Shown: positions 33,314 through 45,748, counted from the stretch's first letter. The stretch: 64,000 nucleotides of DNA from Aromatoleum toluolicum (GCF_012911005.2 NZ_WTVS01000290.1:28505-92504), one strand, 5' to 3'. Numbers and translations are program-made. The notes: generated by a model not told the origin, from the letters alone.

Positions 33314-33570
33314 GAAAAGCCCCCGATAGACGAATCGGGCGCGTCGGCCCGAGCCTCGAATGGCTCCAGGCCGGGAAAAATGGGCAAGTTAGCCAGGATC
33401 AGGCCGATTTCATGCGTGCTGGCACTCGAATTCGACCGCCAAGCCCCGGAAACAGAGCCTTCGCGGGCAGTGATTCGTCTATCGTGTTCACTTTCGCCGG
33501 CAGGCATCCGGCTCGCATCGAGGCGGCCGCCGTAGGGCAGTGGCTGGCCAGCGGTTCGCATGAGCTGTTC
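33314..33570. other. backbone fragment between two insertions
   Basis: 257 bp between the deleted IS and the transposon. Removing both elements and one copy of each duplication joins 32117 to 33319 and 33570 to 56282; the joined plus-strand frame stays open from about 31950 to 56407 (about 180 codons), but I do not recognise the product and the other strand also has an open frame. Confidence 0.5.
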
Positions 33571-33608
33571 GGGGTCGTCTCAGAAAACGGAAAATAAAGC
33601 ACGCTAAG
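33571..33608 (+). repeat. Tn21-type terminal inverted repeat, left
   Basis: 38 bp ending GCACGCTAAG, pairing with 56239-56276. It reaches into the stop region of merR, as in Tn21-like mer transposons. Confidence 0.9.
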
Positions 33609-34038
33609 GCGTCGCCGCCCCTGCCAGGCTTGCCCCGCCCTGTAGTGACGCGATCAACGGGCAGGAAACATTCCCCTTTCGTGCATGGCAGGCGCACACG
33701 AGTTCAGACAGCACGGTTTCCATGCGCGCCAAGTCGGCCATCTTCTCGCGCACGTCCTTGAGCTTGTGCTCGGCCACGCTGCTGGCTTCCTCGCAGTGGG
33801 TGCCATCGTCGAGCCGCAGCAGCTCGGCGATTTCATCCAGGCTGAAGCCCAACCGCTGAGCGGATTTCACGAACCGCACCCGCGTTACATCCGCCTCCCC
33901 ATAGCGGCGGATGCTGCCGTAAGGCTTGTCCGGCTCGGGCAGCAAGCCCTTGCGCTGATAGAACCGGATCGTCTCCACATTGACGCCGGCCGCCTTGGCA
34001 AAAACGCCAATGGTTAGGTTCTCCAAAGTATTTTCCAT
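33604..34038 (-). CDS. merR: MerR mercury-responsive regulator
   Basis: A 144-residue MerR: helix-turn-helix at the N-terminus ([26 protein letters not shown]), dimerisation helix, and mercury-binding cysteines in [25 protein letters not shown] (Cys near 82, 117, 126 of the classical numbering). It represses and, with Hg(II), activates merT onward by untwisting the promoter between the genes. Transcribed divergently. Confidence 0.97.
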   Translation of the reverse strand: MENTLENLTIGVFAKAAGVNVETIRFYQRKGLLPEPDKPYGSIRRYGEADVTRVRFVKSAQRLGFSLDEIAELLRLDDGTHCEEASSVAEHKLKDVREKMADLARMETVLSELVCACHARKGNVSCPLIASLQGGASLAGAATP

Positions 34039-34043
34039 ATCGC

Positions 34044-34074
34044 TTGACTCCGTACATGAGTACGGAAGTAAGGT
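34044..34074 (+). promoter_or_regulatory. mer promoter and MerR operator
   Basis: -35 TTGACT (34044-34049) and -10 TAAGGT (34069-34074) are 19 bp apart, the over-long spacing that MerR corrects. The dyad TCCGTACATGAGTACGGA fills the spacer. Confidence 0.95.
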
Positions 34075-34108
34075 TACGCTATCCAATCCAAATTCAAAAG
34101 GCCAACGT

Positions 34109-34459
34109 ATGTCTGAATCGCAAAACGGGCGCGGTGCGCTCTTCGCCGGCGGGCTGGCCGCCATCCTCGCCTCCGCTTGCTGCCTCGGGCCGCTGGTTCT
34201 GATCGCCTTGGGCTTCAGCGGGGCTTGGATCGGCAACCTGACCGTGCTGGAGCCGTATCGCCCGATTTTCATCGGCGCAGCGCTGGTGGCGTTGTTCTTC
34301 GCCTGGCGGCGCATCTACCGCCCTGCGCAAGCCTGTAGGCCGGGTGAGGTCTGCGCGATTCCCCAAGTGCGAGCGACCTACAAGCTCATTTTCTGGGTCG
34401 TGGCCGTACTGGTTCTGGTCGCGCTCGGATTTCCCTATGTCATGCCATTTTTCTACTGA
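34109..34459 (+). CDS. merT: MerT mercuric ion transporter
   Basis: A 116-residue inner-membrane protein with three hydrophobic segments, the ACCLGPL pair of cysteines in the first helix and a cytoplasmic loop pair CRPGEVC. It takes Hg(II) from MerP and passes it to MerA. First gene of the mer operon. Confidence 0.97.
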   Translation: MSESQNGRGALFAGGLAAILASACCLGPLVLIALGFSGAWIGNLTVLEPYRPIFIGAALVALFFAWRRIYRPAQACRPGEVCAIPQVRATYKLIFWVVAVLVLVALGFPYVMPFFY

Positions 34460-34471
34460 TCGGAGTTCACC

Positions 34472-34747
34472 ATGAAGAAACTGTTTGCCTCCCTCGCCCT
34501 CGCCGCCGTTGTTGCCCCCGTGTGGGCCGCTACCCAGCCCGTCACGCTGTCCGTACCGGGCATGACGTGCTCGGCCTGTCCGATCACCGTCAAGAAGGCG
34601 ATTTCCAAGGTCGATGGCGTCAGTAAAGTTGCCGTGACCTTCGAGACCCGCGAAGCGGTGGTCACCTTCGATGATGCCAAGACCAGTGTGCAGAAGCTGA
34701 CCAAGGCAACCGGGGACGCGGGCTATCCCTCCAGCGTCAAGCAGTGA
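34472..34747 (+). CDS. merP: MerP periplasmic mercury-binding protein
   Basis: A 91-residue protein with signal peptide ending VWA and one heavy-metal-associated domain, GMTCSACPITVKKA, whose two cysteines bind Hg(II). It hands the ion to MerT. Starts 12 bp after merT. Confidence 0.97.
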   Translation: MKKLFASLALAAVVAPVWAATQPVTLSVPGMTCSACPITVKKAISKVDGVSKVAVTFETREAVVTFDDAKTSVQKLTKATGDAGYPSSVKQ

Positions 34748-34774
34748 GCCACTGAACCCGACCCTGGGGCGATC

Positions 34775-35197
34775 ATGGGACTGATCACACGCATTGCCGA
34801 CAAGGCCGGCGCGCTTGGCAGTGTGGTTTCCGCGATGGGCTGCGCCGCCTGTTTTCCGGCCATCGCCAGCTTGGGCGCGGCCATCGGGCTGGGCTTTCTA
34901 CAGGAATACGAAGGCTTGTTCATTTTCACGCTGCTGCCGCTGTTCGCCGTCGTCGCTTTGCTGGCGAATGCACTGGGCTGGCTCAGTCATCGGCAATGGC
35001 ACCGCAGCCTGCTCGGCATGATCGGGCCAGCCATCGTGTTCGCCGGAACCGTCTGGTTGCTTGGCAACTGGTGGACAGCGCGCCTCGTATACACCGGCCT
35101 GGCCCTGATGATCGGCGTGTCGATCTGGGACTTGGTTTCACCGGCAAATCGCCGCTGCGGGCCGGATGGCTGCGAACTCCCAGCAAAACACGGCTGA
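34775..35197 (+). CDS. merC: MerC mercury transporter
   Basis: A 140-residue protein with four membrane segments; the first has GCAACFPA with the mercury-binding cysteines. The C-terminal loop has CGPDGCELP. MerC is an alternative Hg(II) importer present in Tn21-type operons. Confidence 0.95.
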   Translation: MGLITRIADKAGALGSVVSAMGCAACFPAIASLGAAIGLGFLQEYEGLFIFTLLPLFAVVALLANALGWLSHRQWHRSLLGMIGPAIVFAGTVWLLGNWWTARLVYTGLALMIGVSIWDLVSPANRRCGPDGCELPAKHG

Positions 35198-35236
35198 CGG
35201 CGTGAGCCAGCGGCCAACACAGAAAAGGAACGATGA

Positions 35237-36922
<1,686 letters not shown>

Positions 36923-36939
36923 GAAAAAGGAGGTGTTCG

Positions 36940-37305
36940 ATGAACGCCTACACGGTGTCCCGGCTGGCCCTTGATGCCGGGGTGAGCGTGCATATCGTGC
37001 GCGACTACCTGCTGCGCGGACTGCTGCGGCCGGTGGCGTGCACGCCAGGCGGCTACGGCCTGTTCGACGAGGCTGCCTTGCAGCGGCTGTGCTTCGTGCG
37101 GTCCGCCTTCGAAGCGGGCATCGGCCTCGATGCGCTGGCGCGGCTGTTCCGGGCGCTGGATGCAGCGGACGGTGGCGAAGCGGCCACGCAGCTTGCCGTG
37201 CTGCGCCAGTTCGTCGAACGCCGGCGCGAAGCGTTGGCCGATCTGGAAGCGCAGTTGGCCACCCTGCCGACCGAGCCGGCACAGCACGCGGAGAGTCTGC
37301 CATGA
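36940..37305 (+). CDS. merD: MerD co-regulator
   Basis: A 121-residue MerR-like protein ([28 protein letters not shown]) without the mercury-binding cysteines, thought to down-regulate the operon by displacing MerR. The ATG at 36940 follows AGGAGG. It overlaps merE by 4 bp. Confidence 0.95.
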   Translation: MNAYTVSRLALDAGVSVHIVRDYLLRGLLRPVACTPGGYGLFDEAALQRLCFVRSAFEAGIGLDALARLFRALDAADGGEAATQLAVLRQFVERRREALADLEAQLATLPTEPAQHAESLP

Positions 37306-37538
37306 ACGGCCCGGAACGCCTGCCGACCAAGACACGCAAGCCGTTCACCGGCTACCTGTGGGGCGCGCTGGCCGTGCTCACCTGTCCCTGCCATTTGCCG
37401 ATTCTCGCCGTTGTGCTGGCCGGAACGACCGCCGGCGCATTCATCGGGGAGCATTGGGGTATTGCAGCCCTCACGCTGACCGGCTTGTTCGTGCTGTCCG
37501 TGACGCGGCTACTGCGGGCCTTCCGGGGCGGATCATGA
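37302..37538 (+). CDS. merE: MerE small mercury transporter
   Basis: A 78-residue membrane protein with two helices and the CPCHLP pair in the first. It takes part in uptake of inorganic and organic mercury. Overlaps merD and the EAL gene. Confidence 0.94.
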   Translation: MNGPERLPTKTRKPFTGYLWGALAVLTCPCHLPILAVVLAGTTAGAFIGEHWGIAALTLTGLFVLSVTRLLRAFRGGS

Positions 37539-38536
37539 CGACCTCGCACCCCGCCGGATGGACGGCGACCGAGTTGGCGCAGGCGGTTGTGCGCGGGCAA
37601 CTTGAGCTGCATTACCAGCCGATAGTCGATCTGCGCAGTGACCAGATTGTCGGTGCGGAAGCCCTGTTGCGCTGGCGTCATCCGACGCTCGGGCTGCTGC
37701 CGCCCGGCCAGTTCCTGCCTGTGGTCGAATCGTCCGGCCTGATGCCGGAAATCGGTGCCTGGGTGCTGGGCGCAGCCTGCCGCCAGATGCGCGAGTGGCG
37801 GAAGCTGGCGTGGCAACCGTTCCGGCTGGCCGTCAATGTTTCGGCGAGCCAAGTGAGACCGGGTTTCGACGGGTGGGTAAAGGACATGCTGGCTGATGCC
37901 GAGTTGCCCGCCGAGTCTCTTGAAATCGAGCTGACCGAATCGGTCGCATTCGGTAATCCGGCGATCTTCCCCGCCCTGGAAGCCTTGCGACAGATCGGTG
38001 TGCGCTTCGCCGCCGATGACTTCGGCACCGGCTATTCCTGCCTGCAACACCTGAAGTGCTGCCCGATTACTACGCTCAAGATCGACCAGTCCTTCGTCGC
38101 CGGACTCGTCGCCGATCACCGCGACCGAACCATCGTGCGCTCCGTGATTCAGCTTGCGCACGGGCTGGGCATGGACGTGGTGGCCGAGGGCGTGGAAACG
38201 CCGACCAGTCTCGCACTGTTGCGGCAAGCGGAGTGCGATACGGGACAAGGCTTCCTGTTCGCCAAGCCAATGCCGGCGGCGGCATTCGCCGCCTTTGTCA
38301 GTCAATGGAGGGGTGCCACCATGAATGCAAATGATCCGACTGCCACCAGTTGCTGCGTGTGCTGCAAGGAAATCCCGCTCGATGCCGCCTTTACCCCGGA
38401 AGGCGTGGAGTATGTCGAGCACTTCTGCGGGCTGGAGTGCTATCAGCGCTTCCAGGCGCGGGCCAAGGCAGAGAACGAAACCGGTGCTGATCCGAACACC
38501 TGCGGCTCGCTGCCGTCAGACTCAGGCATACCCTAA
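37535..38536 (+). CDS. urf2: EAL-domain protein with C-terminal DUF3330 (urf2)
   Basis: A 333-residue protein. Residues 1-250 are an EAL domain ([27 protein letters not shown]), the cyclic-di-GMP phosphodiesterase family. The last ~70 residues (from [18 protein letters not shown]) form a Cys-rich DUF3330 segment that might start separately at the internal ATG near 38321. It occurs in Tn21/Tn501-type transposons; its role there is unclear. Its end overlaps the res site. Confidence 0.88.
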   Translation: MTTSHPAGWTATELAQAVVRGQLELHYQPIVDLRSDQIVGAEALLRWRHPTLGLLPPGQFLPVVESSGLMPEIGAWVLGAACRQMREWRKLAWQPFRLAVNVSASQVRPGFDGWVKDMLADAELPAESLEIELTESVAFGNPAIFPALEALRQIGVRFAADDFGTGYSCLQHLKCCPITTLKIDQSFVAGLVADHRDRTIVRSVIQLAHGLGMDVVAEGVETPTSLALLRQAECDTGQGFLFAKPMPAAAFAAFVSQWRGATMNANDPTATSCCVCCKEIPLDAAFTPEGVEYVEHFCGLECYQRFQARAKAENETGADPNTCGSLPSDSGIP

Positions 38537-38654
38537 CTTGGCGTCAGACCATCCGGCGCTAAATCGTCAGAATAGAGTTGCCTTCCGAATTGATTGACAT
38601 GCGCCGTCAAGGGTCATAGATTTCTTCCTGACACATTTCCCTCAGGAGGATACC
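38505..38654. other. res site of Tn21-type resolvase
   Basis: The region between urf2 and tnpR holds several TCAGA/CGTCA half-sites (around 38515-38580 and 38605-38640), the usual place of the three-subsite res in Tn21-like transposons. Exact subsites need binding data. Confidence 0.7.
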
Positions 38655-39215
38655 TTGCACGGTCAGCGCATCGGTTACGTCCGCGTCAGCAGCTTCGACC
38701 AGAACCCAGAACGGCAGCTCGAACAGATCCAGGTGGATAAAGTGTTCACCGACAAGGCGTCGGGCAAGGACACACGGCGGCCCGAACTGGAACGGCTGCT
38801 CGCCTTCGTGCGCGAAGGCGACACGGTCGTGGTGCACAGCATGGATCGTCTGGCGCGCAACCTCGACGACCTGCGCCGCCTGGTGCAGGGCCTCACCCAG
38901 CGCGGCGTACGCATCGAGTTCCTTAAGGAGCATTTGACCTTCACCGGCGAGGACTCGCCGATGGCGAACCTGATGCTGTCGGTAATGGGCGCGTTCGCCG
39001 AGTTCGAACGCGCCTTGATCCGCGAGCGGCAGCGCGAGGGCATCGCGCTCGCCAAGCAGCGCGGGGCCTACCGTGGCAGGAAGAAATCCCTGTCGTCTGA
39101 GCGTATTGCCGAACTGCGCCAACGTGTCGAGGCTGGCGAGCAAAAGACCAAGCTGGCTCGTGAATTCGGAATCAGTCGCGAAACCCTGTATCAATACTTG
39201 AGAACGGATCAGTAA
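38655..39215 (+). CDS. tnpR: TnpR resolvase
   Basis: A 186-residue serine recombinase starting at TTG (38655) after [25 protein letters not shown] holds the catalytic Ser; the C-terminus has a helix-turn-helix ([19 protein letters not shown]). It resolves Tn3-family cointegrates at res. Complete and probably active. Confidence 0.96.
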   Translation: MHGQRIGYVRVSSFDQNPERQLEQIQVDKVFTDKASGKDTRRPELERLLAFVREGDTVVVHSMDRLARNLDDLRRLVQGLTQRGVRIEFLKEHLTFTGEDSPMANLMLSVMGAFAEFERALIRERQREGIALAKQRGAYRGRKKSLSSERIAELRQRVEAGEQKTKLAREFGISRETLYQYLRTDQ

Positions 39216-39217
39216 AT

Positions 39218-41950
39218 ATGCCACGTCGTTCAATCCTGTCCGCCGCCGAGCGCGAAAGCCTGCTGGCGTTGCCGGACACCAAGGATGAGTTGATCCGTCA
39301 CTACACGTTCAGCGAAACCGACCTCTCCATCATCCGGCAGCGGCGCGGCCCGGCCAACCGGCTGGGCTTCGCCGTGCAGCTCTGTTACCTGCGCTTTCCT
39401 GGTGTCATCCTGGGCGTCGATGAGCCGCCGTTTCCGCCCTTGTTGAAACTGGTCGCCGACCAGCTCAAGGTCAGCGTCGAAAGCTGGGACGAATACGGGC
39501 AGCGGGAGCAGACCCGGCGCGAGCACCTGGTCGAACTGCAAACGGTGTTCGGCTTCCAGCCCTTTACCATGGGCCACTACCGGCAGGCCGTCCAGTTGCT
39601 GACCGAGATGGCCTTGCAGACCGACAAGGGCATCGTGCTGGCCAGCACCTTGATCGAGCACCTGCGGCAGCAGTCGGTCATTCTGCCTGCCCTCAACGCC
39701 GTCGAGCGGGCGAGCGCCGAAGCAATCACCCGCGCCAACCGGCGCATCTACGATGCCTTGGCCGAACCGCTGTCGGACGCGCATCGCCGCCGCCTCGACG
39801 ATCTGCTCAAGCGTCGGGACAACGGCAAAACGACCTGGCTGGCCTGGCTGCGCCAATCGCCCGTCAAACCGAATTCGCGGCACATGCTGGAACACATCGA
39901 ACGCCTCAAAGCGTGGCAGGCGCTCGACCTGCCTTCTGGCATCGAGCGGTCGGTGCACCAGAACCGCCTGCTCAAGATCGCCCGTGAGGGTGGCCAGATG
40001 ACGCCCGCCGACCTGGCCAAGTTCGAGGCGCAGCGACGCTATGCCACCCTGGTGGCGCTTGCCATCGAGGGCATGGCCACCGTCACCGACGAAATCATCG
40101 ACCTGCACGACCGCATCCTGGGCAAGCTGTTCAACGCCGCCAAGAACAAGCATCAGCAGCAATTCCAGGCGTCCGGCAAGGCGATCAACGCCAAGGTGCG
40201 GTTGTTCGGCCGCATCGGCCAGGCGCTGATCGAGGCCAAGCAGGCGGGCCGCGATCCGTTCGCCGCCATCGAGGCCGTCATGTCCTGGGATGCCTTCGCC
40301 GAGAGCGTCACCGAAGCGCAGAAGCTTGCGCAGCCCGAGGACTTCGATTTCCTGCACCGCATCGGCGAAAGCTACGCCACGCTGCGCCGCTACGCGCCGG
40401 AATTCCTTGCCGTGCTCAAGCTGCGGGCCGCTCCCGCCGCGAAGGACGTGCTCGACGCCATCGAGGTGCTGCGCGGCATGAACAGCGACAACGCCCGCAA
40501 GGTGCCCGCCGACGCGCCGACCGAGTTCATCAAGCCGCGCTGGCAGAAGCTGGTCATGACCGACACCGGCATCGACCGGCGCTACTACGAACTGTGCGCG
40601 CTGTCGGAGATGAAGAACGCGTTGCGTTCCGGCGACATCTGGGTGCAGGGGTCGCGCCAGTTCAAGGACTTCGAGGACTACCTGGTGCCGCCCGCGAAAT
40701 TCGCCAGCCTCAAGCAGGCCAGCGAATTGCCGCTGGCCGTGGCCACCGACTGCAACCGGTACCTGAACGACCGGCTGACGCTGCTGGAAACACAGCTTGC
40801 CACCGTCAACCGTATGGCGACGGCCAACGAGCTGCCGGACGCCATCATCACCGAGTCAGGCTTGAAGATCACGCCGCTCGACGCGGCGGTACCCGACACC
40901 GCCCAAGCGCTGATCGACCAGACGGCAATGATCCTGCCGCACGTCAAGATCACCGAACTGCTGCTGGAGGTGGACGAATGGACGGGCTTCACTCGGCATT
41001 TCGCGCATCTGAAATCGGGCGACCCGGCCAAAGACAAGAACCTGTTGCTGACCACGATCCTCGCCGACGCGATCAACCTGGGCCTGACCAAGATGGCGGA
41101 GTCTTGCCCCGGCACGACCTACGCCAAGCTGGCTTGGCTGCAAGCCTGGCACATCCGCGACGAAACCTACGGGGCGGCGCTGGCCGATCTGGTCAACGCA
41201 CAGTTCCGCCATCCCTTCGCCGAGCACTGGGGCGACGGCACCACCTCATCGTCGGACGGCCAGAACTTCCGCACCGGCAGCAAGGCCGAGAGCACCGGCC
41301 ACATCAACCCGAAATACGGGAGCAGCCCAGGGCGGACGTTCTACACCCACATTTCTGACCAGTACGCGCCATTTCACACCAAGGTCGTGAACGTCGGCGT
41401 GCGCGATTCGACCTACGTGCTCGACGGCCTGCTGTACCACGAGTCCGACTTGCGGATCGAGGAGCATTACACCGACACGGCGGGCTTCACCGATCACGTC
41501 TTCGCCCTGATGCACCTCCTGGGCTTCCGCTTCGCGCCGCGCATCCGCGACCTGGGCGACACCAAGCTCTACATCCCGAAGGGCGACGCCGCCTATGACG
41601 CGCTGAAACCCATGATCGGCGGCACGCTCAACATCAAGCACGTCCGCGCCCATTGGGACGAAATCCTGCGGCTGGCCACCTCGATCAAGCAGGGCACGGT
41701 GACGGCCTCCCTGATGCTCCGAAAGCTCGGCAGCTACCCACGCCAGAACGGCCTGGCCGTGGCGCTCCGCGAGCTGGGCCGCATCGAGCGCACGCTGTTC
41801 ATCCTGGACTGGCTGCAAAGCGTGGAACTGCGCCGCCGCGTGCATGCCGGCCTGAACAAGGGCGAGGCGCGCAATGCGCTGGCCAGGGCAGTGTTTTTCA
41901 ACCGCCTGGGTGAAATCCGCGACCGCAGTTTCGAGCAGCAGCGCTACCGG
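39218..41950 (+). pseudogene. tnpA: Tn21-type transposase truncated by IS1071
   Basis: Starts [18 protein letters not shown] two bases after tnpR and reads about 911 of the usual ~988 residues, ending [11 protein letters not shown], then runs into the IS1071 end and stops after eight foreign residues. The missing C-terminus includes part of the last conserved region, so it is probably inactive. The transposon's original right end was lost with it. Confidence 0.93.
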
Positions 41951-44900
41951 GGGGTCTCCTCGTTTTCAGTGCAATAAGTGACGGTACGCAAAGCTAGCAC
42001 TGGCGCGGGGGTGGTCTGGGTAGACCGTTGATTTCATTGACTTTCCTGTTCGCTTTGTAAACGGGTATGGTGGCCTCCCACTTTTGAGGTTCACGATGCA
42101 GGGTTGGCACACAACGTTTTTGGGGATGCGTGGGCTCCCCCGCGATATCAGCGACTTCGAGATGAAGGCATTTTTCACCTTCGATGGTGCCGAGCGCGAC
42201 GCAATCAATGCACGCCGAGGTGATTCCCACAAGCTTGGTCTGGCGCTCCATATTGGTTTCCTGCGCATGAGTGGGCGTTTGCTCGGTGCCTTTCGGGTAA
42301 TTCCAGTAGCCTTGTGGCGCCACCTTGGCAACGAGCTTGGCATTGCAGCACCAGAAGTCGCCTCGCTGAGAGCCATGTATGAACGCGGGCGCACGCTATT
42401 CGATCACCAACAAGTAGCCTGCACGGTCCTTGGATTCCAGTGGATGAGCGAGCACCAGCGCCGCTCACTGGTACGTGAACTGCGCGACGAAGTGGCGCGC
42501 TGCGCCGACCGCGATCAGCTACTCGTGCGGGCGCGTCAATGGCTGTACAAGAACAAGCTGGTGATCGTGCACGAGCGGGCAATTCGGACACTGATTGCGG
42601 CGGCACTTGCCCAGCTTGAAGTTGAAACAGGCACCGCCATCGCCGCCAGCGTTGATCCAGCAACACTTGATCGCTGGCGAGCCTCAGTTTCAGAGCTGCG
42701 CCCAGATGGACAAACCCAGCAGAGTTGGCTATGGGCTGCACCGGCGAAACACTCAACCCGCCAAATCAGCGAGGTACTGGAGCGCATCGACCTGCTTTAC
42801 ACGCTGGACGTTCATAAGCACCTGGCAGACATCCCCGATCTCATCTTGCGCCGCTACGCGCGCCGACTTGTCTCCAGGCCGCCCTCAGCCGGAGCCAAGA
42901 TCAAAGAGCCAGCGCGCACCGTGGAGGTCGCATGCTTTCTTCGGTATTGCCTGTTCACCACCACAGACCAGTTGATCCTTATGGTGCAGCGCCGGATCGC
43001 CGATCTGTGGCGTCAGGCTGCCGCCGATGTCCCCGCTACCGTCAATTGGGCCGCAATGTACAAAACGCTGCTCGGCGAACTTGTTGCCTTGAGCGCGCAA
43101 GGTGCGGTGCCAGATGCTGAGTTGCGTGCCCGTCTTGAAGCCTTGATCACCGAAACCCAGAAACGCAAACCACCGAGCAGGGCCTCCCTGGTCCGCGAGG
43201 GATTGATTGATGGAATTCGCCCCGTGCGGTCGTTGCTCGTCGCCATTGCAAAGCTGCCCTGGCAGGCCACCGGCGAGCATCCTGCCATCGAGTACCTTGC
43301 CAAGCTGCAAGCTTTATATCTCAAAGGATCCAGAAAGCTGCCAGTTGAAGTGGTGGCACCAAGTCTGGGAATGATCTGGCAGGTTTCGATCTCCAGCCCA
43401 GACCGGGAACGGGCGTTTCAGGCGTTGGAGGTGGCCACCCTGTTTGCCCTGCGCCGCGCGGTGCGCAATGGCTCGGTCTGGATTGAGCACAGCCTGAGCT
43501 TTCGGGGTCGTGCGCGCTTGTTCTTCACGGACGAGCGTTGGCAGGCAGAGTCCAAGAAACACTATGCCCGTCTATCGTTACCCAGCAAGGCTGCCACTTT
43601 CTTGAAGCCTTTGCTGGCCAGAGTAACTGCCGGTGTCGATGCGGTGGCCGCTGCAGCCCGCAGTGGCGTACTGCGCGTGGATGATGAACTCCATTTGTCG
43701 CCATTGCCCGCAGAGGACGAAGACCCAGAAGTGACCAAGCTGCGCGCGGCTTTGGATCACCGCATCGGTGAGGTTCAATTGCCGGAAGTGATTCTGGCCG
43801 TTGACGCCCAGGTGCGCTTTAGCTGGATCATGCTCGGACGTGAGCCGCGCTCTACCGACGAGCTGCTGATGGTCTATGCCGGCATCATGGCCCACGGCAC
43901 CAGTCTGACTGCGGTCGAATGCGCGCGCATGATTCCGCAATTGTCTGCCACCAGCATTCGCCAGGCCATGCGCTGGGCGCGGGACGAACGGCGTCTGAGC
44001 CAGGCCTGCCAGGCTGTGCTGGAATTCATGCAGCGACACCCGATTGCCGCCACCTGGGGGCGGTCCGATTTGGCATCTTCTGACATGATGAGCATGGAGA
44101 CCACCAAACGGGTGTGGCAAGCCCGGCTTGATCCTCGGCGCAACACACCTTCCATTGGAATCTACTCCCATGTAAAAGACCGGTGGGGCATCTTCCATGC
44201 GCAGCCCTTTGTGCTCAATGAGCGCCAGGCGGGCGTGGCCATTGAAGGTGTCATCCGCCAAGAAAAGCTGGAGACCAGCCAGCTTGCTGTGGATACCCAT
44301 GGCTACACCGACTTTGCCATGTCACATGCCCGTTTGCTTGGTTTTGATCTTTGCCCGCGGTTGAAGGAACTCAAACAGCGCCACCTCTTTGTGCCACGCG
44401 GCACCAAAGTGCCCGCAGAAATCGCTGCGGTGTGCGAAGCCAATGTCGACGTCGCTTTGATCGAAAAGCATTGGGATAGTCTGGTGCACCTGGCAGCCTC
44501 GGTCATGAGCGGACATGCCAGTGCGGTGGCAGCTCTTGCGCGGTTCGGTTCTGCCGCCCAGGGCGATCCAATCTATGAGGCTGGCGTGCAATTGGGGCGG
44601 TTGCTGCGTACGGCGTTTTTGGCTGACTACTTTGTCAAGGACGCTTTCAGGAACGAGTTGCGCCGGGTGCTCAATCGGGGCGAGGCTGTTAACGCCCTCA
44701 AGCGCGCCATTTATACCGGCCGGATCAGCCCGGCGCAGGCCAAACGTGTCGATGAAATGCAGGCTGTGGCCGATGCGTTGAGCCTGATGGCCAACATCGT
44801 GATGGCGTGGAATACCTCACAGATGCAGGCGGTCCTGGATCGCTGGTCGAACCGCCGCCAGGTCATTCCACCGGAACTGATCGGGAAGATTGCGCCCACC

Positions 44901-45154
44901 AGGCTGGAGAGCATCAACTTGCGGGGTGTGTTTCGCTTCCCGGTTGACCGCTATGCTGACCAAATCCTGCCTTCGCGGCCAAATGCATCGATAACTGGCA
45001 CCAATGGATGAAACCGACCACGGTTTGACGCCACGAATCGCAGATTTGAAAGTGAACAGGAAAGTCAATGAAATCAACGATCTACCAACACCACCTCCGC
45101 GCCAGTGCTAGCTTTTCGTACCGTCACTTATTGCACTGAAAACGAGGAGACCCC
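41951..45154 (+). mobile_element. IS1071 (complete, 3,204 bp)
   Basis: The ends GGGGTCTCCTCGTTTTCAGT and complement lie exactly 3,204 bp apart, the known size of IS1071, and the terminal ~110 bp are inverted repeats. One full transposase gene lies inside. The flanks differ (ACCGG left, TCACC right), so there is no duplication: DNA next to one or both ends was lost or exchanged after insertion. It joins truncated tnpA to the IncP oriV region. Confidence 0.96.
42096..45011 (+). CDS. tnpA: IS1071 transposase (Tn3 family)
   Basis: A 971-residue transposase starting MQGWHTTFLGMRGLPRDISD and ending ASITGTNG, full length for IS1071. It belongs to the Tn3 family but has no resolvase partner. The start at 42096 is preceded by GAGG. 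Conserved C-terminal segment ALIEKHWDSLVHLAASVMSGHAS is present. It probably also acts on the deleted copy at 32118. Confidence 0.96.
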   Translation: MQGWHTTFLGMRGLPRDISDFEMKAFFTFDGAERDAINARRGDSHKLGLALHIGFLRMSGRLLGAFRVIPVALWRHLGNELGIAAPEVASLRAMYERGRTLFDHQQVACTVLGFQWMSEHQRRSLVRELRDEVARCADRDQLLVRARQWLYKNKLVIVHERAIRTLIAAALAQLEVETGTAIAASVDPATLDRWRASVSELRPDGQTQQSWLWAAPAKHSTRQISEVLERIDLLYTLDVHKHLADIPDLILRRYARRLVSRPPSAGAKIKEPARTVEVACFLRYCLFTTTDQLILMVQRRIADLWRQAAADVPATVNWAAMYKTLLGELVALSAQGAVPDAELRARLEALITETQKRKPPSRASLVREGLIDGIRPVRSLLVAIAKLPWQATGEHPAIEYLAKLQALYLKGSRKLPVEVVAPSLGMIWQVSISSPDRERAFQALEVATLFALRRAVRNGSVWIEHSLSFRGRARLFFTDERWQAESKKHYARLSLPSKAATFLKPLLARVTAGVDAVAAAARSGVLRVDDELHLSPLPAEDEDPEVTKLRAALDHRIGEVQLPEVILAVDAQVRFSWIMLGREPRSTDELLMVYAGIMAHGTSLTAVECARMIPQLSATSIRQAMRWARDERRLSQACQAVLEFMQRHPIAATWGRSDLASSDMMSMETTKRVWQARLDPRRNTPSIGIYSHVKDRWGIFHAQPFVLNERQAGVAIEGVIRQEKLETSQLAVDTHGYTDFAMSHARLLGFDLCPRLKELKQRHLFVPRGTKVPAEIAAVCEANVDVALIEKHWDSLVHLAASVMSGHASAVAALARFGSAAQGDPIYEAGVQLGRLLRTAFLADYFVKDAFRNELRRVLNRGEAVNALKRAIYTGRISPAQAKRVDEMQAVADALSLMANIVMAWNTSQMQAVLDRWSNRRQVIPPELIGKIAPTRLESINLRGVFRFPVDRYADQILPSRPNASITGTNG

Positions 45155-45307
45155 TCACCGGGCCGGTGGCCCTCGCCGCTGGGCTTTGCGGCCCTGACGG
45201 GCCTTCCTGGCCCGTTTCCGGGGCCTTCCCTGCCCTGCCCCACCGGCGCGGCCGTTGTGGACAGTTTCGGGACAAGTCGGCCGAGGCCGGCCGGCGCAGC
45301 CCTGACG

Positions 45308-45705
45308 TTGACACTTGAGGGGCAGCGGGGCCGGCGCGATGTTGACACTTGGGGGGCAGCGGCCGATTTCGGCCTGGTCGAGCCGTCCAGGCGGCCGCCG
45401 AGGCGGCCTAAGTGCCTGATCGGCATGGAGTTATCCACCGAAGTTGTGGATAACCCTGTTAGGAACCCTGCCCCGGTATTGACACTTGAGGGGCGGCCCT
45501 ACTGACACTTGAGGGGCGCGGTTCTTGACACTTGAGGGGCAGCGTATTGACACATGGGGGGCTTATCCATTGACACTTGAGGGGCGGCCTCTTCGCGCTT
45601 TTCCTTGGCGTGACAACGGTTTACGCGCGTTTTTCGGTCATGCTAACCAGGTTTTTAACCGTCTTTATAACCTTTTTATATAACCAGGTAGTTTTAACCA
45701 GAGGC
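45308..45705. other. oriV: IncP-1 vegetative origin oriV
   Basis: Seven iterons of the type TTGACACTTGAGGGGC at 45308, 45342, 45479, 45502, 45525, 45547 and 45570, the last five spaced 22-23 bp. Two DnaA-box-like sites (TTATCCACC at 45431, TTGTGGATAA at 45444) precede the cluster and an AT-rich stretch with TAACCAGG repeats (45640-45705) follows. Single iterons lie at 46083-46098 (inverted) and 47518-47533. The initiator gene trfA is not in the window, so this origin may be silent. Confidence 0.93.
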
Positions 45706-45748
45706 TGGCGAAAAAAACGGCAACACGGCCCAAGCTACCGCGCAGCAT

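Noticed and set aside
33322..33336. CGATAGACGA near 33324, like the core of the RepA iterons
   Set aside because: A single match within a short hairpin, far from the origin and without the flanking iteron bases; probably chance, though its place in backbone DNA near the reconstructed origin flank was noted.
33283..33561. 92-codon minus-strand frame between the deleted IS and the transposon
   Set aside because: It runs into IS1071-like end sequence and has no recognisable domain; after reconstruction of the target both strands stay open, so neither can be preferred.
38505..39215. An integron or Tn402-like insertion beside the mer operon
   Set aside because: The order urf2-res-tnpR-tnpA is that of a Tn21-type core without intI or gene cassettes.
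41946..45159. Target duplication for IS1071
   Set aside because: Flanking pentamers ACCGG and TCACC do not match, so a simple insertion is not supported.
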